64,000 nucleotides of DNA from Loripinus fragilis (Eukaryota; Mollusca; Bivalvia; Lucinida; Lucinidae), in contig OZ026518.1 in NCBI GenBank assembly GCA_964019695.1, positions 75,571,912 through 75,635,911 on the forward strand, given 5' to 3'. Shown here piece by piece: positions 43,111-54,281 of this stretch (position 1 is its first letter; the number at the start of each line of letters is the position of its first letter). The notes beneath the pieces were generated by a model. It had not been told where the DNA came from. It saw only the letters and a list, made by a program, of their open reading frames with translations, and made no database searches. The position numbers and the translations under genes are program-made.

Positions 43111-43534
43111 TATTATTTAGAATAATGGAAATATCGCATGATCATCATGTTATACAGTGAAATAGCTCGTGTCATAAATAATGTTATTAACCAACCGTCT
43201 ATATACGGAGAAATTGTCTATTTTTTGTTATGCTATGAGTCACTGAACTATTCCACCCGTCAATAAATTTGACTATTGACTGGCACTATACCATGGCCTG
43301 GTCAACCATGGTGAAAACAAGGCATGGTTTGGAAACTTTAAACGCCAATAACTCCGTTGTTTATGGTCAGAAACATAAAGTGTGGATACTCGTTTTCTTA
43401 GTTAGAACGAGCGGAACATTTTGAGACCTAAATTGAGCAGATTTGGTGTAATTTTCTGTTTTGCAACAAAACCACATCGTCTACAGCAACTCCATGCAAG
43501 AAATGCTGCTAAGTATTTCATCAAACTATCATCC

Positions 43535-43602
43535 CTCGGTACCGTGGACGACCTGATGCACTATTGCACTCGGCATTTGGTCGTCCACGGCACCTCGGGG
43601 TA
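43535..43602. repeat. Hairpin ccgtggacgacc / ggtcgtccacgg
   Basis: cctcggtaccgtggacgacc pairs with ggtcgtccacggcacctcgg around a gatgcactattgcactcggc loop that is itself partly self-complementary. It is probably a MITE core; the outer ends are not clear. Confidence 0.6.
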
Positions 43603-43912
43603 AAAGATTTGACTATTCTACAAACAGGCATGAAATAACCGTAAATTATGACCACACGTTTATTAACACCTACACAGCTTCCCATTGGCTATCATAATTA
43701 ACCGCATAATTATTGGTATTATTACGCTTGTTAGTAGCAACCAAGATGGCGTCTTTAATGAATTGCTCTGACACTGGTAGTTTCATCTTAGCATGTGATT
43801 TGAATTGGGCAATCAAGAAAAAAATGATATTCTCGGACAAGGAACCATGTTGAAAAAATAAGCAGCATCATTGGTGATATGATTGAGGTCATGCTTCAGA
43901 TTATACACGTAT

Positions 43913-44185
43913 CATGCGTGGGTCCAGAAAGTTTTGTCGGAGGGGCCCAACTCTGAAACGTTTCTGTTTAAAGTTGATGAGGGGAGATAGGATTCAAATA
44001 CCACTAAAAGCGGACCATCATCGGCTTGCCAGCGAAATGGCGTTTCGCTGGTAGGCCGATGATGGCCCGACATTGAATGCTGGCTTGGTTTTTAAGAGGT
44101 TCTGGACCAGTATTGCTAATTGTGATATTTCAGGGGGTGGGGTCCGGACCCTCTGTCCCCCCCCCCCTCTGGATCCGCGCATGTG
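43913..44185. mobile_element. GCGCGGATCC MITE with shortened core
   Basis: Ends catgcgtgggtccagaaagt and ctctggatccgcgcatg. The core palindrome is reduced to ccagcgaaatggcgtttcgc tgg, so part of one arm has been deleted. Confidence 0.8.
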
Positions 44186-44336
44186 TATCAGTAGCAGTTG
44201 AAGTGCGACTGATCTTGATGTAACCGTTCAACTGTCTTTAAAAGCTATGTTGATCCGGAGAATAACTACAATAATACCAGCAAAAATATTACTGAAGAAA
44301 TTTTAGCCTCAATTAGTTTTAATAGTAATGTAAATG

Positions 44337-44402
44337 TAAGTTTTCACCAAAAGGGGTGGCAACTGAGCTGATCTCATCTCTTTTGGTGTTAACTTACACT
44401 TA
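44337..44402. repeat. Hairpin related to the ancestor of the 80-bp satellite
   Basis: gtaagttttcaccaaaaggg then gtggcaactgagct pairs with catctcttttggtgttaact then tac. The order matches the palindrome at 55885-55947. Confidence 0.6.
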
Positions 44403-44553
44403 TAATGTGTACAGTTCACAGCGACACAATGGCGTCTTGTTCTCCTGTGAAAGAGGCACTGGCTCTGGATCTGGATCTGTCCCCTGCTTTTGTTTCAATG
44501 TTTCAAAATATGTAGACAGTATCAATCAATTATTGGAGGTTTTATCAGAATTG

Positions 44554-44782
44554 TACTGTCGTGCCAGCCAAGAGTGACAGTGCGTAATATTTTGTTTACA
44601 ATTGCTAAGTAAATCATTAACTTGTACACTCCATTTGAGCTAACGCATTTCGATAGATCATTTGTGTATTAATCCTATCCTGAGGATAGGATTAATGCAC
44701 AAGTGATCTATCGATTATAAGTCCCTCATAACTTTGTACACAAAATATGGCGTCAGTGTCACTCTTGGCTGGCAAGACAGTA
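44554..44782. mobile_element. TA-flanked foldback MITE, 'CTGTCNTGCCAGCCAAGAG'
   Basis: TA-ctgtcgtgccagccaagag then tgaca against tgtca then ctcttggctggcaagacag-TA: 27-bp inverted repeats with a TA duplication. The centre (44651-44715) is a long palindrome, gatcatttgtgtattaatcc then tatcctgagg, with matching arms. Confidence 0.85.
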
Positions 44783-45427
44783 GGTACCCTTATCTATATA
44801 AAATCGGATATGCGAAAGGATCTACTTCTTGTTTTACGCGGATGTACAGCACTTTAAAATTCATGTAACGGTGTCCGGTCCGTGCGCTCTGTATCTTTAA
44901 GAGGTCGAGACTGTATTTATAGTATGGGAAACGTTTATCATAGGACATTAAAATTCGTTTCCATCTTTGTGGCTGTATCAGGCTCAATATTTTGTGTGAA
45001 TTTAGTGCAGTGATTATTGTCTTTTGGTCATTCCTAAAAACAAGTGGAAAAAAATAAACAAAACTTGGCAGATACAAACCGAAATATCGAAAATACACTG
45101 GTCCATACTACATGTACTAGCACATTAAAATAACTTGATGGGAATTTGCTATTTACAGTCACATTTGAAAAAGTGCAGCGGATGAAGAATTCAGCAAGTG
45201 CAGTTTTGCAATTTGGTCAGAAAAATGTTTGGAAATAATTCGCTAGCTTACGATCTGTCAGAATTTACATCAAATTCAAATAATTGCTGACATGAATGAG
45301 TTTTTATTCGAGGGAACGGTGGATTAAATAAGGATTTTTAAAGAACGTGCGTTTATAATAAATGAATTAATACTCTACCTGCATGTGGAGTGATATCGTG
45401 TCTGATCAGGATCTTCGCTTCCGCATT

Positions 45428-45535
45428 TATGCGCGGATCCAGAAAGTTTTGTCAGATGGGATCCAACTTTGATAACGTTTCCCCCCCCCCCTTTCTAGTT
45501 GATGAGGGGGAAAGGATCCAAATATTTTCACAATC
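45428..45535. mobile_element. Truncated GCGCGGATCC MITE
   Basis: tatgcgcggatccagaaagt, ttgtcagatgggatccaact, a poly-C tract and gatgagggggaaaggatcca, then a break before the palindrome. Confidence 0.75.
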
Positions 45536-45943
45536 TTATGTGCTTTTTTGTATCTTGTTCAATGATATTCGCATGTCGTTATTTACAAAAAAAAGTCACG
45601 TTGAAAACGCACATGGTGGACTGTCAAGCAGGGCTATTGAGGTCTAGTTTTTAGTCTGTCTCTTCACTTAATTCCGTAAATGTATGCTGTCCCAAATTTT
45701 AGGAAATAAATTAAAGACTTATACTATGCTTATTTTAAATGAAAAATATCATTGTCAATATAAATGTCGTAAATTATTCCGGGTTCATTCCGAAGCAAGA
45801 TTCTAATTATGATGAAACCGGAATATTTATATCTATTGTTTCAATATTAAAAGTTATAAACATTCGACTTAATAAATTTTGAATGAGCAATAAAATTAAT
45901 AGTAATTTACGATGAAAATTTAATATTGGGAAGTCTTTTAATC

Positions 45944-46164
45944 TTAACCGTTAAAGCGCCGACAAAAATCATTTGAAAATGTCGTCTGCTGCAAATAGTT
46001 GCCTAACATTACTGACTAATTTAAGTATACAAGCAAACAGCGTGGACCCAAGTAGGAGCAGTCTGATTTGGGTCCACACTGTTTGTCAAAAGGCTACTAA
46101 CACATTTCACCAAACGACAAAAGCAGACGACTTTTGTTGTGATTGGCGCTTTTAAAAGGGTTAA
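45944..46164. mobile_element. TTAA-flanked MITE, 'ttaacccttaaagcgcc' family, copy 1
   Basis: TTAAccgttaaagcgcc on the left and ggcgcttttaaaagggTTAA on the right. It contains tcgtctgctgcaaat, gcagacgacttttgt and a central hairpin, caaacagcgtggacccaa / ttgggtccacactgtttg. Confidence 0.82.
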
Positions 46165-46231
46165 CACCGACGGTACGATAGCTCTGTTTGCTTCTATACT
46201 TACGAAATCAGCAGACGAAATCAGCAATCTG

Positions 46232-46350
46232 CCTGGTCTCGTTTGTGATGTCTAATTGTGACGTTGTCACTTTTCCCATTGGTATCCGGGGTCAGGTGTG
46301 GTGCTTTGATTGCATCGATTCCTGATCTTTGCCATCTTTCTTACTTTAAG
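46232..46350 (+). repeat. 3' end of SINE-like family B (5'-truncated)
   Basis: gtctcgtttgtgatgtct, ggtatccggggtcaggtgtg and cgattcctgatctttgcc match the full copies; it ends tttcttacttta. Confidence 0.7.
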
Positions 46351-46393
46351 GACTAAATTGCACATATCTTACTTCTAGAAACCATAAATGCCT

Positions 46394-46590
46394 TTAACTC
46401 TTTGCCCCCTGGTAAATTGTTCATGCTTTTTTGTCGTTCAAAATCAGCTTTTTCGAAAAATTCTTTCAGGAATACCATCTTTGTGTCAAAGTTTGGATCC
46501 AGATAGGGCCGGACTTTTTGTCGGGCCTGATCTGGATCCAAACTGTTTGCAAAGGTTATCAGCAGACGACACTAAGAGGTAAAGAGTTAA
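46394..46590. mobile_element. TTAA-flanked MITE, 'ttaactctttgcc' family
   Basis: TTAActctttgccccctgg on the left and aagaggtaaagagTTAA on the right. The central hairpin is gtttggatccagatagggcc / ggcctgatctggatccaaac. tatcagcagacgac is close to the right end. Confidence 0.82.
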
Positions 46591-46748
46591 GAAAATAGTC
46601 AACTGATAATGCCACAGAAAAAAGGGCGTTTTTGTTAAGCTTATACACTGCAGGATAGCAATATGCAATGCGAATCGCCTTTTTAAATCATAAAGTACCA
46701 AAAAGGGCGTTCTCTGAGGGTTTTTTGTTTGTGAGTTAAGAGACATAT

Positions 46749-46940
46749 TTGACCGCATATCGTCACCTCACCCTTTTGCACTATAATGCCTACTGTTCGT
46801 ATTGGTTACATACTGGAGAGAAACCTTATAAAAAACAACTTTTTTCAATTCTTCTGATTAGAAGTGATATGGGAGAGCAAAAACACATTGGTTGTCCTTA
46901 CTATGGTACAACAGAAAATGGCCTCCGATATAGCCTATAA
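46749..46940 (+). pseudogene. C2H2 zinc-finger relic
   Basis: The frame contains YWLHTGEKPYKKQLFSILL then IRSDMGEQKHIGCPYYGTTE. HTGEKPYK is a canonical inter-finger linker; MGEQKHIGCPYYGTTENGL corresponds to a second linker and the start of a C-x2-(C) finger whose second Cys is Tyr. The metal-binding set is incomplete in both fingers, so this is a dead fragment, not a working domain. Confidence 0.6.
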
Positions 46941-46983
46941 AGAAATTGCCATTTTTGACCAAATTTGATACTTGGCAGATATA

Positions 46984-47176
46984 TTAACCCTTAAAGCATC
47001 ACAACAAAAGTCGCCTGTTTTGTCGTCTGCTGAAATGTTGTATAAGCCTCTATGGCAAACCATCTGGACCCAGATCAGACTGCCCCTATACTCCTTCTAT
47101 ACTTAAATTAGTCAGCAGCGTTGGGTATTTTTTGCAGCAGACGGCTTTTTCATATTCATTTTTGAGGCACTCTTAG
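46984..47176. mobile_element. 'ttaacccttaaagc' MITE, eroded copy
   Basis: It starts ttaacccttaaagcatcaca, includes tgtcgtctgctgaaatg, ctggacccagatcagactg and gcagcagacggc, and ends in gaggcactcttag without a clean TTAA. Confidence 0.6.
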
Positions 47177-47179
47177 CAG

Positions 47180-47973
47180 CAAATACCCAAAACATAAGTA
47201 GATGATAAATATTATCCCGAAACTCAGTATATTATAATAAAATGATTTTCTTTGTTATTTAGCTGTGTTGAAATCTACTCTTTATAAAAAAAAAAAGCTT
47301 GAAAATAATGGTCTTCTGAATTAAATTTCGACCAAAATGTCTATTTTCATACTCTTGCGCCTATTTTCTGATACCAAATCAACGAATAACAAAATTTTAC
47401 ACTCACTTGGGTTAAACTGTAGCTCTTATAAATCACTAGAAAAAGTGGTGAAAAGAACTTTAACTTTCAACCGGACAAAAAACCTTCTAGCACGAGTAGC
47501 TCAATGTACATGAAGTGAACACGTTTTATAATTCAAAACAGAAAAGTTCTCAAAATTACCCCTGTCTGCTAGGGCTGCTCTGTGTAAATTGGTGCGACTA
47601 AAAACAAACAATAACACTTATAAAATCGGGTTTTACTTTCTGAAAAGAGCAAGATTTGGTATTTTCAGACACCCTATATATTGTTCTCCAATTTTGTAAA
47701 ATTGTATGCGGAATAATATTAGATATTCATTTCAAAAACAATACATGACTAGAAGAGATTATTCCGCGAACTATATTTATGAAATTGTCCTCTTATATGC
47801 GATAACGTACTTTTTTTCTAAAAGCTTATTTCCTGATCAGACAATTCGATTGCTGGATACCTAGAGAAGAATATCTTAACCATGTATATTTCTGGTCAGA
47901 CTGTGTGACTAAAATAACGAAGAAATACAATTCATAAAATTTTTGCGCATATAAGACGGAAAAAACAACAACG
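47180..47973. other. Sequence upstream of gene 3, no promoter motif supported
   Basis: AT-rich sequence. No TATA box at a suitable distance and no recognised repeat. The A tract at 47290 and T tracts are unremarkable. Confidence 0.35.
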
Positions 47974-48007
47974 ATGCAGTGGCTTTTGTTTGTATTATTT
48001 CTATTGG
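47974..48007 (+). CDS. Gene 3 exon 1: signal peptide
   Basis: ATG at 47974 has A at -3. The 34-bp exon encodes MQWLLFVLFLL plus the first base of a Gly codon and ends at gtaagt in phase 1. The exon at 55504 completes it as ...LLG-VTSA-EGA, a compact signal peptide with a likely cleavage after Ala16. The first intron is about 7.5 kb and contains SINEs, MITEs and an antisense pseudogene. The short length makes the call dependent on the perfect in-frame join and hydrophobicity. Confidence 0.72.
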
Positions 48008-48621
48008 GTAAGTGTTTTCCATTTTTACCATTAAAATTCCATACATTTAGTGGGATGTTGATGAATTAACATGGGTCTGCACTAATTGCCACAATCCAAT
48101 TAATGGTGCTAGACATAAGATAAAAAGATCATGAACTATCCACACTTGCAACCCACTCCACCACCGCCCCACCCCCACACACCCCCCCCCCACCAAAAAA
48201 AAAAAAAAGCAAGAAACATGTCGGTTTGAAACTGCTAATATTCAAATCAGTCTGTGCATCTGCGCAGTCTAGATAGGATAATAGCTATTAGATATATTCC
48301 AAATAATACAAAAATACAAGATCCCAGCTGGTCTCTGTTGCTGAGCAAAATGATGTATGGTTATTATGTACGCCCATGTGACATCCATGTGTCGAAGACT
48401 ATCTAATGCTGGGTTAATCTCCCCAGAAGTGACACGTGCGCTGTTGAGACATAAATCGTTCGTCTAGCCACGCAGAGAGACGTACCCAAGTCAAAACGCT
48501 TGAATGGGTAAAGCTAATCAGATAAATCAGCTTGATTTTGCGAATTCATCTTTTTTAACAAGAGAAGCCCTTCAAGCTGTTTTTATTAGCTATAACAATA
48601 CGGCAAAGAAAGTATGGGAGT

Positions 48622-48960
48622 TTGGACCATCCGGGTAGCTCGGCCTAGCTCGGGTGGTTAGATTGTCAGATCAGTGGTCCAAGGGCTGCAGCAAGCTCGA
48701 GAAGCAAAATCTGCCTGCCTTCCTGAAGCCCACCCGCCGCCTGTCTGTCACAAGCCAGCGTTGCCCTTTGTTAAAAGTCAAAACATCTCGAATCGGCCAA
48801 TTCACAGAAAGTAGGTCGTAGGTATTCATAAGTTGGACCAGCCGGGTAGCTCAGGCGGTTAGAGCGACACAGGAATGTTTCGAGGGCTGTGAACTCGAGC
48901 AGCAACATCCATCTGTCTACCTGTCTGCAAACCTACGTTGTCCCTTTTAAATCGCCTTGT
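48622..48960 (+). repeat. Two tandem tRNA-derived SINE heads
   Basis: Unit 1 (48622-48790) has ccatccgggtagctcggcct and gggctgcagcaagctcgaga. Unit 2 (48834-48960) has ccagccgggtagctcaggcg gttagagcg (A box) and gagggctgtgaactcgagca (B-box-like). Both continue with tgcctgtctg and gcgttgcccttt / acgttgtcccttt. Confidence 0.7.
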
Positions 48961-49568
48961 TCAGAATAACACATTTATATATTTTTGTTAAAGCTTACAC
49001 TTGTAATGGCCTACAAGTTTGAAGAAGCAATAAGGATTTTAGGTCTTTGGGTGTCTGTACCAAATTGTTCAGACAGAAATGCCTGTGTAAACAAAATAGT
49101 CAAATTATTCATTGGTATCTGGGCGCATTTGAAAATGGTATAAGCGATTGATTCTAGATATTTTACTAAAAGTGACCAAAAGGATATTATTTTCTTATTC
49201 TTAACAATTTATGGAAATATAAAACTGTAGCTCACCTTTGAACAAAATGAATAGATATAAGGTTTGTTTAAATTCACAATTTATAAGTAACGATAACGGG
49301 ATTTGACCATTCTCGCGAGATATACTGATATTTCATTTAGCTACTCTTTTAACTATGAGCTCTAGTAAATGTTTGGATTTATTTTGAAATTGAATTTTGA
49401 CACCCTTTCAAGGTGTTGTTAGCTAAATGTTAATTAGTTGAATTCAAAGGCGAAATGTGTAACGCAGCAATTGTAATTTTAAGCTTTTCGTTAGTTTGAG
49501 TTTCGATTTAATGTTTATTGATTGCATTAGTGCGACCAAAGCGCTACTGGTATCTCTTTCTCGCGCGT

Positions 49569-50580
49569 TTAAGGGTTAAAGAAAAAAGTCCGAGAGCCCG
49601 TAATATACCCAACAAAAAAAGAAAGTAACATCATTGGTGGATATTTAAAAGTGTCATATGCAAAATCTACACGATTTGCACGTCTGACAAGACGAGACAG
49701 AGTCACATTTGCTTGACAAGCAAAAGTTGAAGGCAAATCTACATGAGAATTTACCAGGAACATTCCATCGACAATACAAGCACTTATATTTCTGGGCGCA
49801 TCTGTGATTATTCTCCCCTCCAGCTTACTAAAAAGGGTTGATTTGTCAGTAGATATTTTAAGTTTATCAATATGGACAAAAGTCAAAGGAACGGATGTAA
49901 GGGGATAAGCAAGCACCCTTTTCAGATCTAACTCTAACTATTTGAAGATAAAGTAAGCAGCCTTATGTTCTTTATCTTCTTGTCTCGTGTCTGAAGTTTC
50001 GTGACGAAGCACTGCATGCAATGGTTTTACTTTTCTTCAACGAATAGGTTTTTCATATTTAATTTGTCACCCTAAGGGAGCATCCTGTATTAAACTCTAT
50101 ATACCAATGTCGCGCTGTGTCTGAGTTGCTAAAATGATCCCTGCAATATTCTCAGATATCATCTTACCTGTGAAATGCAGTAGAGCTTTCATCTCGAAAG
50201 TCTGTAAGAAAATGGGTCCATAGTAGTCCTGGTCCCAGTGATTAGCTTGTTCAAGTCTGCATTGTCACACTTAATAGGGCTTGGTGTCATCTGCATTCTC
50301 TTTCAGTCTTGACTTTCAATTAAATGGCTTACAAGCTCACTTAGTTCAATCCAAGTCACTATCCACTTCCTTCTTGCATTCACCGATTTACTGAATAATG
50401 CCACCCCCTTTAGTCTGGATGGAACATCAGCATTGACATTAACTGCTCTAAATTCAAATCCACAGGGGTCCTACAGAATGGTTTGTTCGTTCGTCGAATG
50501 GACATAGCCCCTGTCTCCAACATTGCACACGCAGTTGGGCGTGCCTCATCGCTGTAAAGAAGCTCTAGGTAATATCTCGT
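49569..50580 (-). pseudogene. Relic 3 of the multi-copy protein family, antisense in gene 3 intron 1
   Basis: Reading from 50580 down, fragments in changing frames give ELLYSDEARPTACAMLETGA, then PVDLNLEQ, pieces of the kind TGVALFSNSVNARRKWIVT, then IKCDNADLNKLITGT and MDPFSYRL. From 49916 an open frame of 115 codons gives LAYPLTSVPLTFVHIDKLKI then IVDGMFLVNSHVDLPSTFAC and RANRVDFAYDTFK. The last parts match in order the recalled family signature (YPLxxVPLSLxHxDG ... IIDGMxxLHxxxxLPxTF ... RVDFVxDTY). Multiple frameshifts and stops mark it as dead. This is the middle portion of the protein whose C-terminal part is seen at 11494. Confidence 0.6.
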
Positions 50581-50654
50581 CATCTATTGAGCATAATTAG
50601 GACAACTTGTAGCAAAGAAAATAATTGCACACAATTTACATAGACAGAAAGTGA

Positions 50655-51120
50655 AAACAGCCTATTCATGTACTTGATTTCACAGAAAGTTGACCTATTA
50701 ATATACTGCTCTTCGAATTTATATACCCTTTCATTTCCTCTGTAATTGTTGAGGAGGGGGGTGGGGGAACTCTGGGTTATTTTGGTACTGGTGTGCAAGT
50801 CAGTATTTTGAAACCAACCCCAATTATATACCCGACCTTTGGAAAACCCCAGCCTATTCATATACTTGATTTCACTGAAAGTTGACATATCCATATACTG
50901 TTCTTTGAATTTATATACCCTGTCATATCCTCTGTGTTTGTGTGTGGGGGACTCGGGGTAATTTTGGTACGGCTGTGCGAGTCAGTATTTAAAACCAACC
51001 CCAATCATATACCGGGCCTTTGAAAAAAAACAGCCTATTCATTTACTTGAATTTACAGAAAGTTGCCCTATTCATATACTGTTCTTTGAATTAATATACC
51101 CTTTCGTATCCTCTGTGATT
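50655..51120 (+). repeat. Tandem repeat of about 180-190 bp, two and a half units
   Basis: The anchor cagcctattcat recurs at 50657, 50849 and 51030. Units share tacttgatttcacagaaagt, tatataccctttcat, gtgtgcaagtcagtatt and aaccaaccccaat. Confidence 0.85.
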
Positions 51121-51519
51121 TGTAAACAAGTTTACCAATGACCCTTATCACGAGAAAACCTGCTTTATGTAAATGTGTAAACAAAGGCTTAATGGGTATC
51201 TGAGCCAAAAATATGTGCATATACATGGGTGTCAGAAATTTGGGCCATTCCAATGCCAAAAAATCAAGGCATTCATATACTTTGTTTTTTAAAAAAGGGG
51301 GTTTATCATATACTCAGGGGCGCTAAAAAGGGGGCTATTCGGCACGCACATCCGTATTATGTCAAATATGGGTATAGAGGATCTGTTGAAAAGAAGATAG
51401 ATCTTTACAATATCCATGTACATAATCCAGAAGTCTGCTGTTTTATCGTGTTCCCTGACCTAGTAAGATCTGTGTAATGCGCATACCCCTCCATATATGT
51501 CTTGTGAATTTTGGTGTTT

Positions 51520-51990
51520 TGTGCTCTTCCTCCCAGAGTTGTGGGTTGATCTGCAGTGTGTGATTGTAGTATTAACTGATAATACTCACTTACTTTCTAC
51601 TTACTTTCTTCATGCTCATCCATATTTTAATTGAGATTCAGCAAAAGAGTGGGATAGGGGTTATCCGTGGGTAGGGGTTATTATGCAATTCCAAGAACAT
51701 AGAATATAAGTCATGTGGAATATTGACCAGAACAGTCTGGTCAGTCGTGGTTGGCAATGTCTAGCTTTACATATAGTTCACAGCTTAGAAACTAATAGGG
51801 CTGGGCCAATATCCAGGCAAATCTTAGTGTTATGTGAGCATAATTTATTCACCTTGAAAGGTAAAGGAACCTGAAATATACATTGATGTACTGTAACAGC
51901 TTGTATTATGCCTACTTTGTGTCCCTTCCTCACGGTGCCATGCCGGGTTGGCCTGCAGTCTGTGATTGTGGCAATTTCTTGGCCATATTC
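51520..51990 (+). repeat. Two 3' fragments of SINE-like family A
   Basis: At 51525-51605: ctcttcctcccagagttgtg, ctgcagtgtgtgattgtag and gataatactcacttac. At 51905-51985: ccttcctcacggtgccatgc and ctgcagtctgtgattgtgg. Confidence 0.6.
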
Positions 51991-52143
51991 TATCATTTAT
52001 GGAACTATAATAAATGTTGATGACAACACTATTGTATTACATAAGATTGATTTATAAATCTGCTCTAGCTTAAACAAATTAAAATCATCCGATAACCAGA
52101 GACAAGAATCATTAGTTTTCGTGGGCTTTATAATTTGCTATAT

Positions 52144-52517
52144 TTAAAGAGGCTAAGTCTGCAACTATGAACATTTTTCGAAAAATTTTCTTTTCTTTTT
52201 AAATCATTTTTGAAAGCAGAATTAAGTTAAGTATTCACAATAAATCTGTTCACTATAGCTGAAACTGCATGGAAAAGTGAATTATCTTATAAAAACAGGT
52301 GTGTTTTCTCTTGTTGGTAATTATTTGCGTCCCTCCAATAATTATAGACAGTCATTTTTAACATAAATGCTGTTGTTTTGATACTGATTATTTGTAAAGA
52401 TTTTCGAAATTGGTAAAATGTATACCGGAAGTTTAGTTTTTTTTACTGTGTTCTTGAAAAATAGAAACATTATTTCAAAAATTAAAAGATCAAAAGTTAC
52501 AGACTATGCAGCTTTAA
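52144..52517. mobile_element. TTAA-flanked MITE, 'aaagctgcatagtctgta' family, copy 3 (inverted)
   Basis: TTAAagaggctaagtctgcaac at the left and gttacagactatgcagctTTAA at the right, the reverse of copies 1 and 2. Interior gcatggaaaagtgaattatc is conserved. Confidence 0.82.
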
Positions 52518-52519
52518 GT

Positions 52520-53090
52520 GTTAGAAAGCTTTATTGGCATGTCTTATTCAGTTTTATATTGAACATTGGTCATTATATATTGTTTGCTGCTAAAATTTGC
52601 ATTTTACAACTAATATTACATGGTTTAAGTATAAACCTAAAAGGGTACCCCCATTTTAGCGCTACTTTGAGATATTGCATTCCCCGGGGGTATTCCGATT
52701 CGCATAGCACTTTTGTGTACCAGCCGATTGTTTTAAGAGTTTGATTTTTTAATTCAGCACACTTTTCTACATAAGAACACACCTTCAAACCTTTTGGCCT
52801 CAACCACTTGATTAAACCTATTACGGGCTCTCAGACTAAAACAAAAGAGGAAAGCTTTTAGGGGTATGGCTAAACATAGGAAATTACGTTCCCTTCGCGG
52901 ATGGATAGAGCTACCATGTATCTGCCATCTTCTACTCATACACCAGTTTACATCCCACAAACATACATTCCCCTTTGTCTAAATAATGACAAGTTCAGAA
53001 TAACAATTTGATATTATAAGCTTTTTTTTACTTGTGAGCGATTTTCGTACCTCTCGCAAAGGCAACCAGCGGAAGGCTAAGGTGAGCCTT
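52520..53090. other. Intron stretch without supported features
   Basis: Contains a 108-codon frame (52418-52744) that partly overlaps the MITE and has no recognised motif. No exon is supported. Confidence 0.35.
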
Positions 53091-53093
53091 TGA

Positions 53094-53369
53094 TATGCGC
53101 GGATCTAGAAAGTTTTATCAGAGGGAGGTCCAACTCTGATAAGGTTGTGTATGTGTGTGTGTGTTGTTTTTGTGTGTTTTGTTTTGTTTTTTTAGGGGAG
53201 CGAGGCTCCAAAAACCACCAAAAGCCGAACGATAATGGCCAACATTGAATGCTGGCTTGTTAGCTTTGTGATTTTCAGGGGATCCGGACCAGTATTACTA
53301 GAAACCCTATAAACGTGTGATTTTGCATGGGGTCCGGACCCCCTATTCCCTCCTCTGGATCCGTGCATG
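53094..53369. mobile_element. GCGCGGATCC MITE lacking the central palindrome
   Basis: atgcgcggatctagaaagtt on the left and tcctctggatccgtgcatg on the right. The middle goes straight from ccgaacgataatggcc to aacattgaatgctggcttg, so the palindromic core has been deleted. A tgtgtgtgtgtg run lies in the left arm. Confidence 0.8.
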
Positions 53370-53702
53370 CTTTGCATCTGCACAGGTCTCACCAGTATTC
53401 GCTCGTCGGACATGAAACGTAATATTGCAACCAATAAGCAGGTTTTTGTTTGTTTGCTTGTTTGTGGTTGTTTATTTGATCGTTTTGGGGACTATCTCGT
53501 GCATTTGTGTTTGCTTTTAAAAACGAAAATAAAGCAGAAATGTCCCAGTTAGTTTGCTAGACTTTCTTAAAATTGTGGTCAATCGATAACTTTAGCAACA
53601 TAGATTTGTTAAGTGTATTTTGTTATAAGTGTATTTGAAGATGTCATGTCCTATCTTTCCGTAACAATGGTTCTTAACTTCCGTCTGTGTGAGTTGGTTA
53701 TG

Positions 53703-53914
53703 TTAACTCTTTGCCTACTGGGTAATTTTGCATGCTTGCTTGTCGTCTGCTGATTTTCTTTTTCAAAATCAACTTTTTAAAAAGTAAGTCTTTCAGCAAC
53801 TCTATCAGAGTGTCGAATAGTTTGGATCCAGATCAGGACCGACCTGTCGGTCCTGTCTGGGTCCAAACTGTTTGCAAAGGTTATCAGCAGAGGACACTAG
53901 TAGGCAAAGAGTTA
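53703..53914. mobile_element. MITE, 'ttaactctttgcc' family, best copy
   Basis: TTAActctttgcctactggg on the left; ctagtaggcaaagagTTAg on the right, where the last TTAA base has mutated. The central hairpin is gtttggatccagatcaggac then cgacc / tgtcggtcctgtctgggtcc. Confidence 0.82.
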
Positions 53915-54066
53915 GTGTCGGCCGTTTCATACAGTGAAGCCAGAGAAACACTTGACATAAAGCGCAACCCATGTGCATACATAGTGTCCATGCTTAACCC
54001 GGACATATACTGTTTTGAATACAGTGTAGACCCAGATAATTTTTTACTCTCCTTGTAAAGATGCTA

Positions 54067-54280
54067 TTAACCCTTAAAGCGCCAATCACAACTGCAGCAG
54101 ACAACATATTTTGCGACATTTTTCCTAGTTTTCGACAAAAATAAGGTATGATATTTCATGAGAATCGCTGTCAGCAGACGATTTTCATGAACTATCATAT
54201 CTATTTTGTTATTTTTGAAAAAGCAGCAAAATTTGAAATTGTCATCTGCTGCAAATTATAGGTTGCACTTGAAGGGTTAA
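54067..54280. mobile_element. TTAA-flanked MITE, 'ttaacccttaaagcgcc' family, copy 3
   Basis: TTAAcccttaaagcgccaat on the left and ggttgcacttgaagggTTAA on the right. It contains gcagcagacaac, tcagcagacgatttt and gtcatctgctgcaaatt. It lies 150 bp from the preceding MITE. Confidence 0.82.
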
Positions 54281-54281
54281 C

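Noticed and set aside
47950..47955. TATA box (TATAAG) for gene 3
   Set aside because: It lies only about 20 bp before the start codon, so transcription would begin at or after the ATG.
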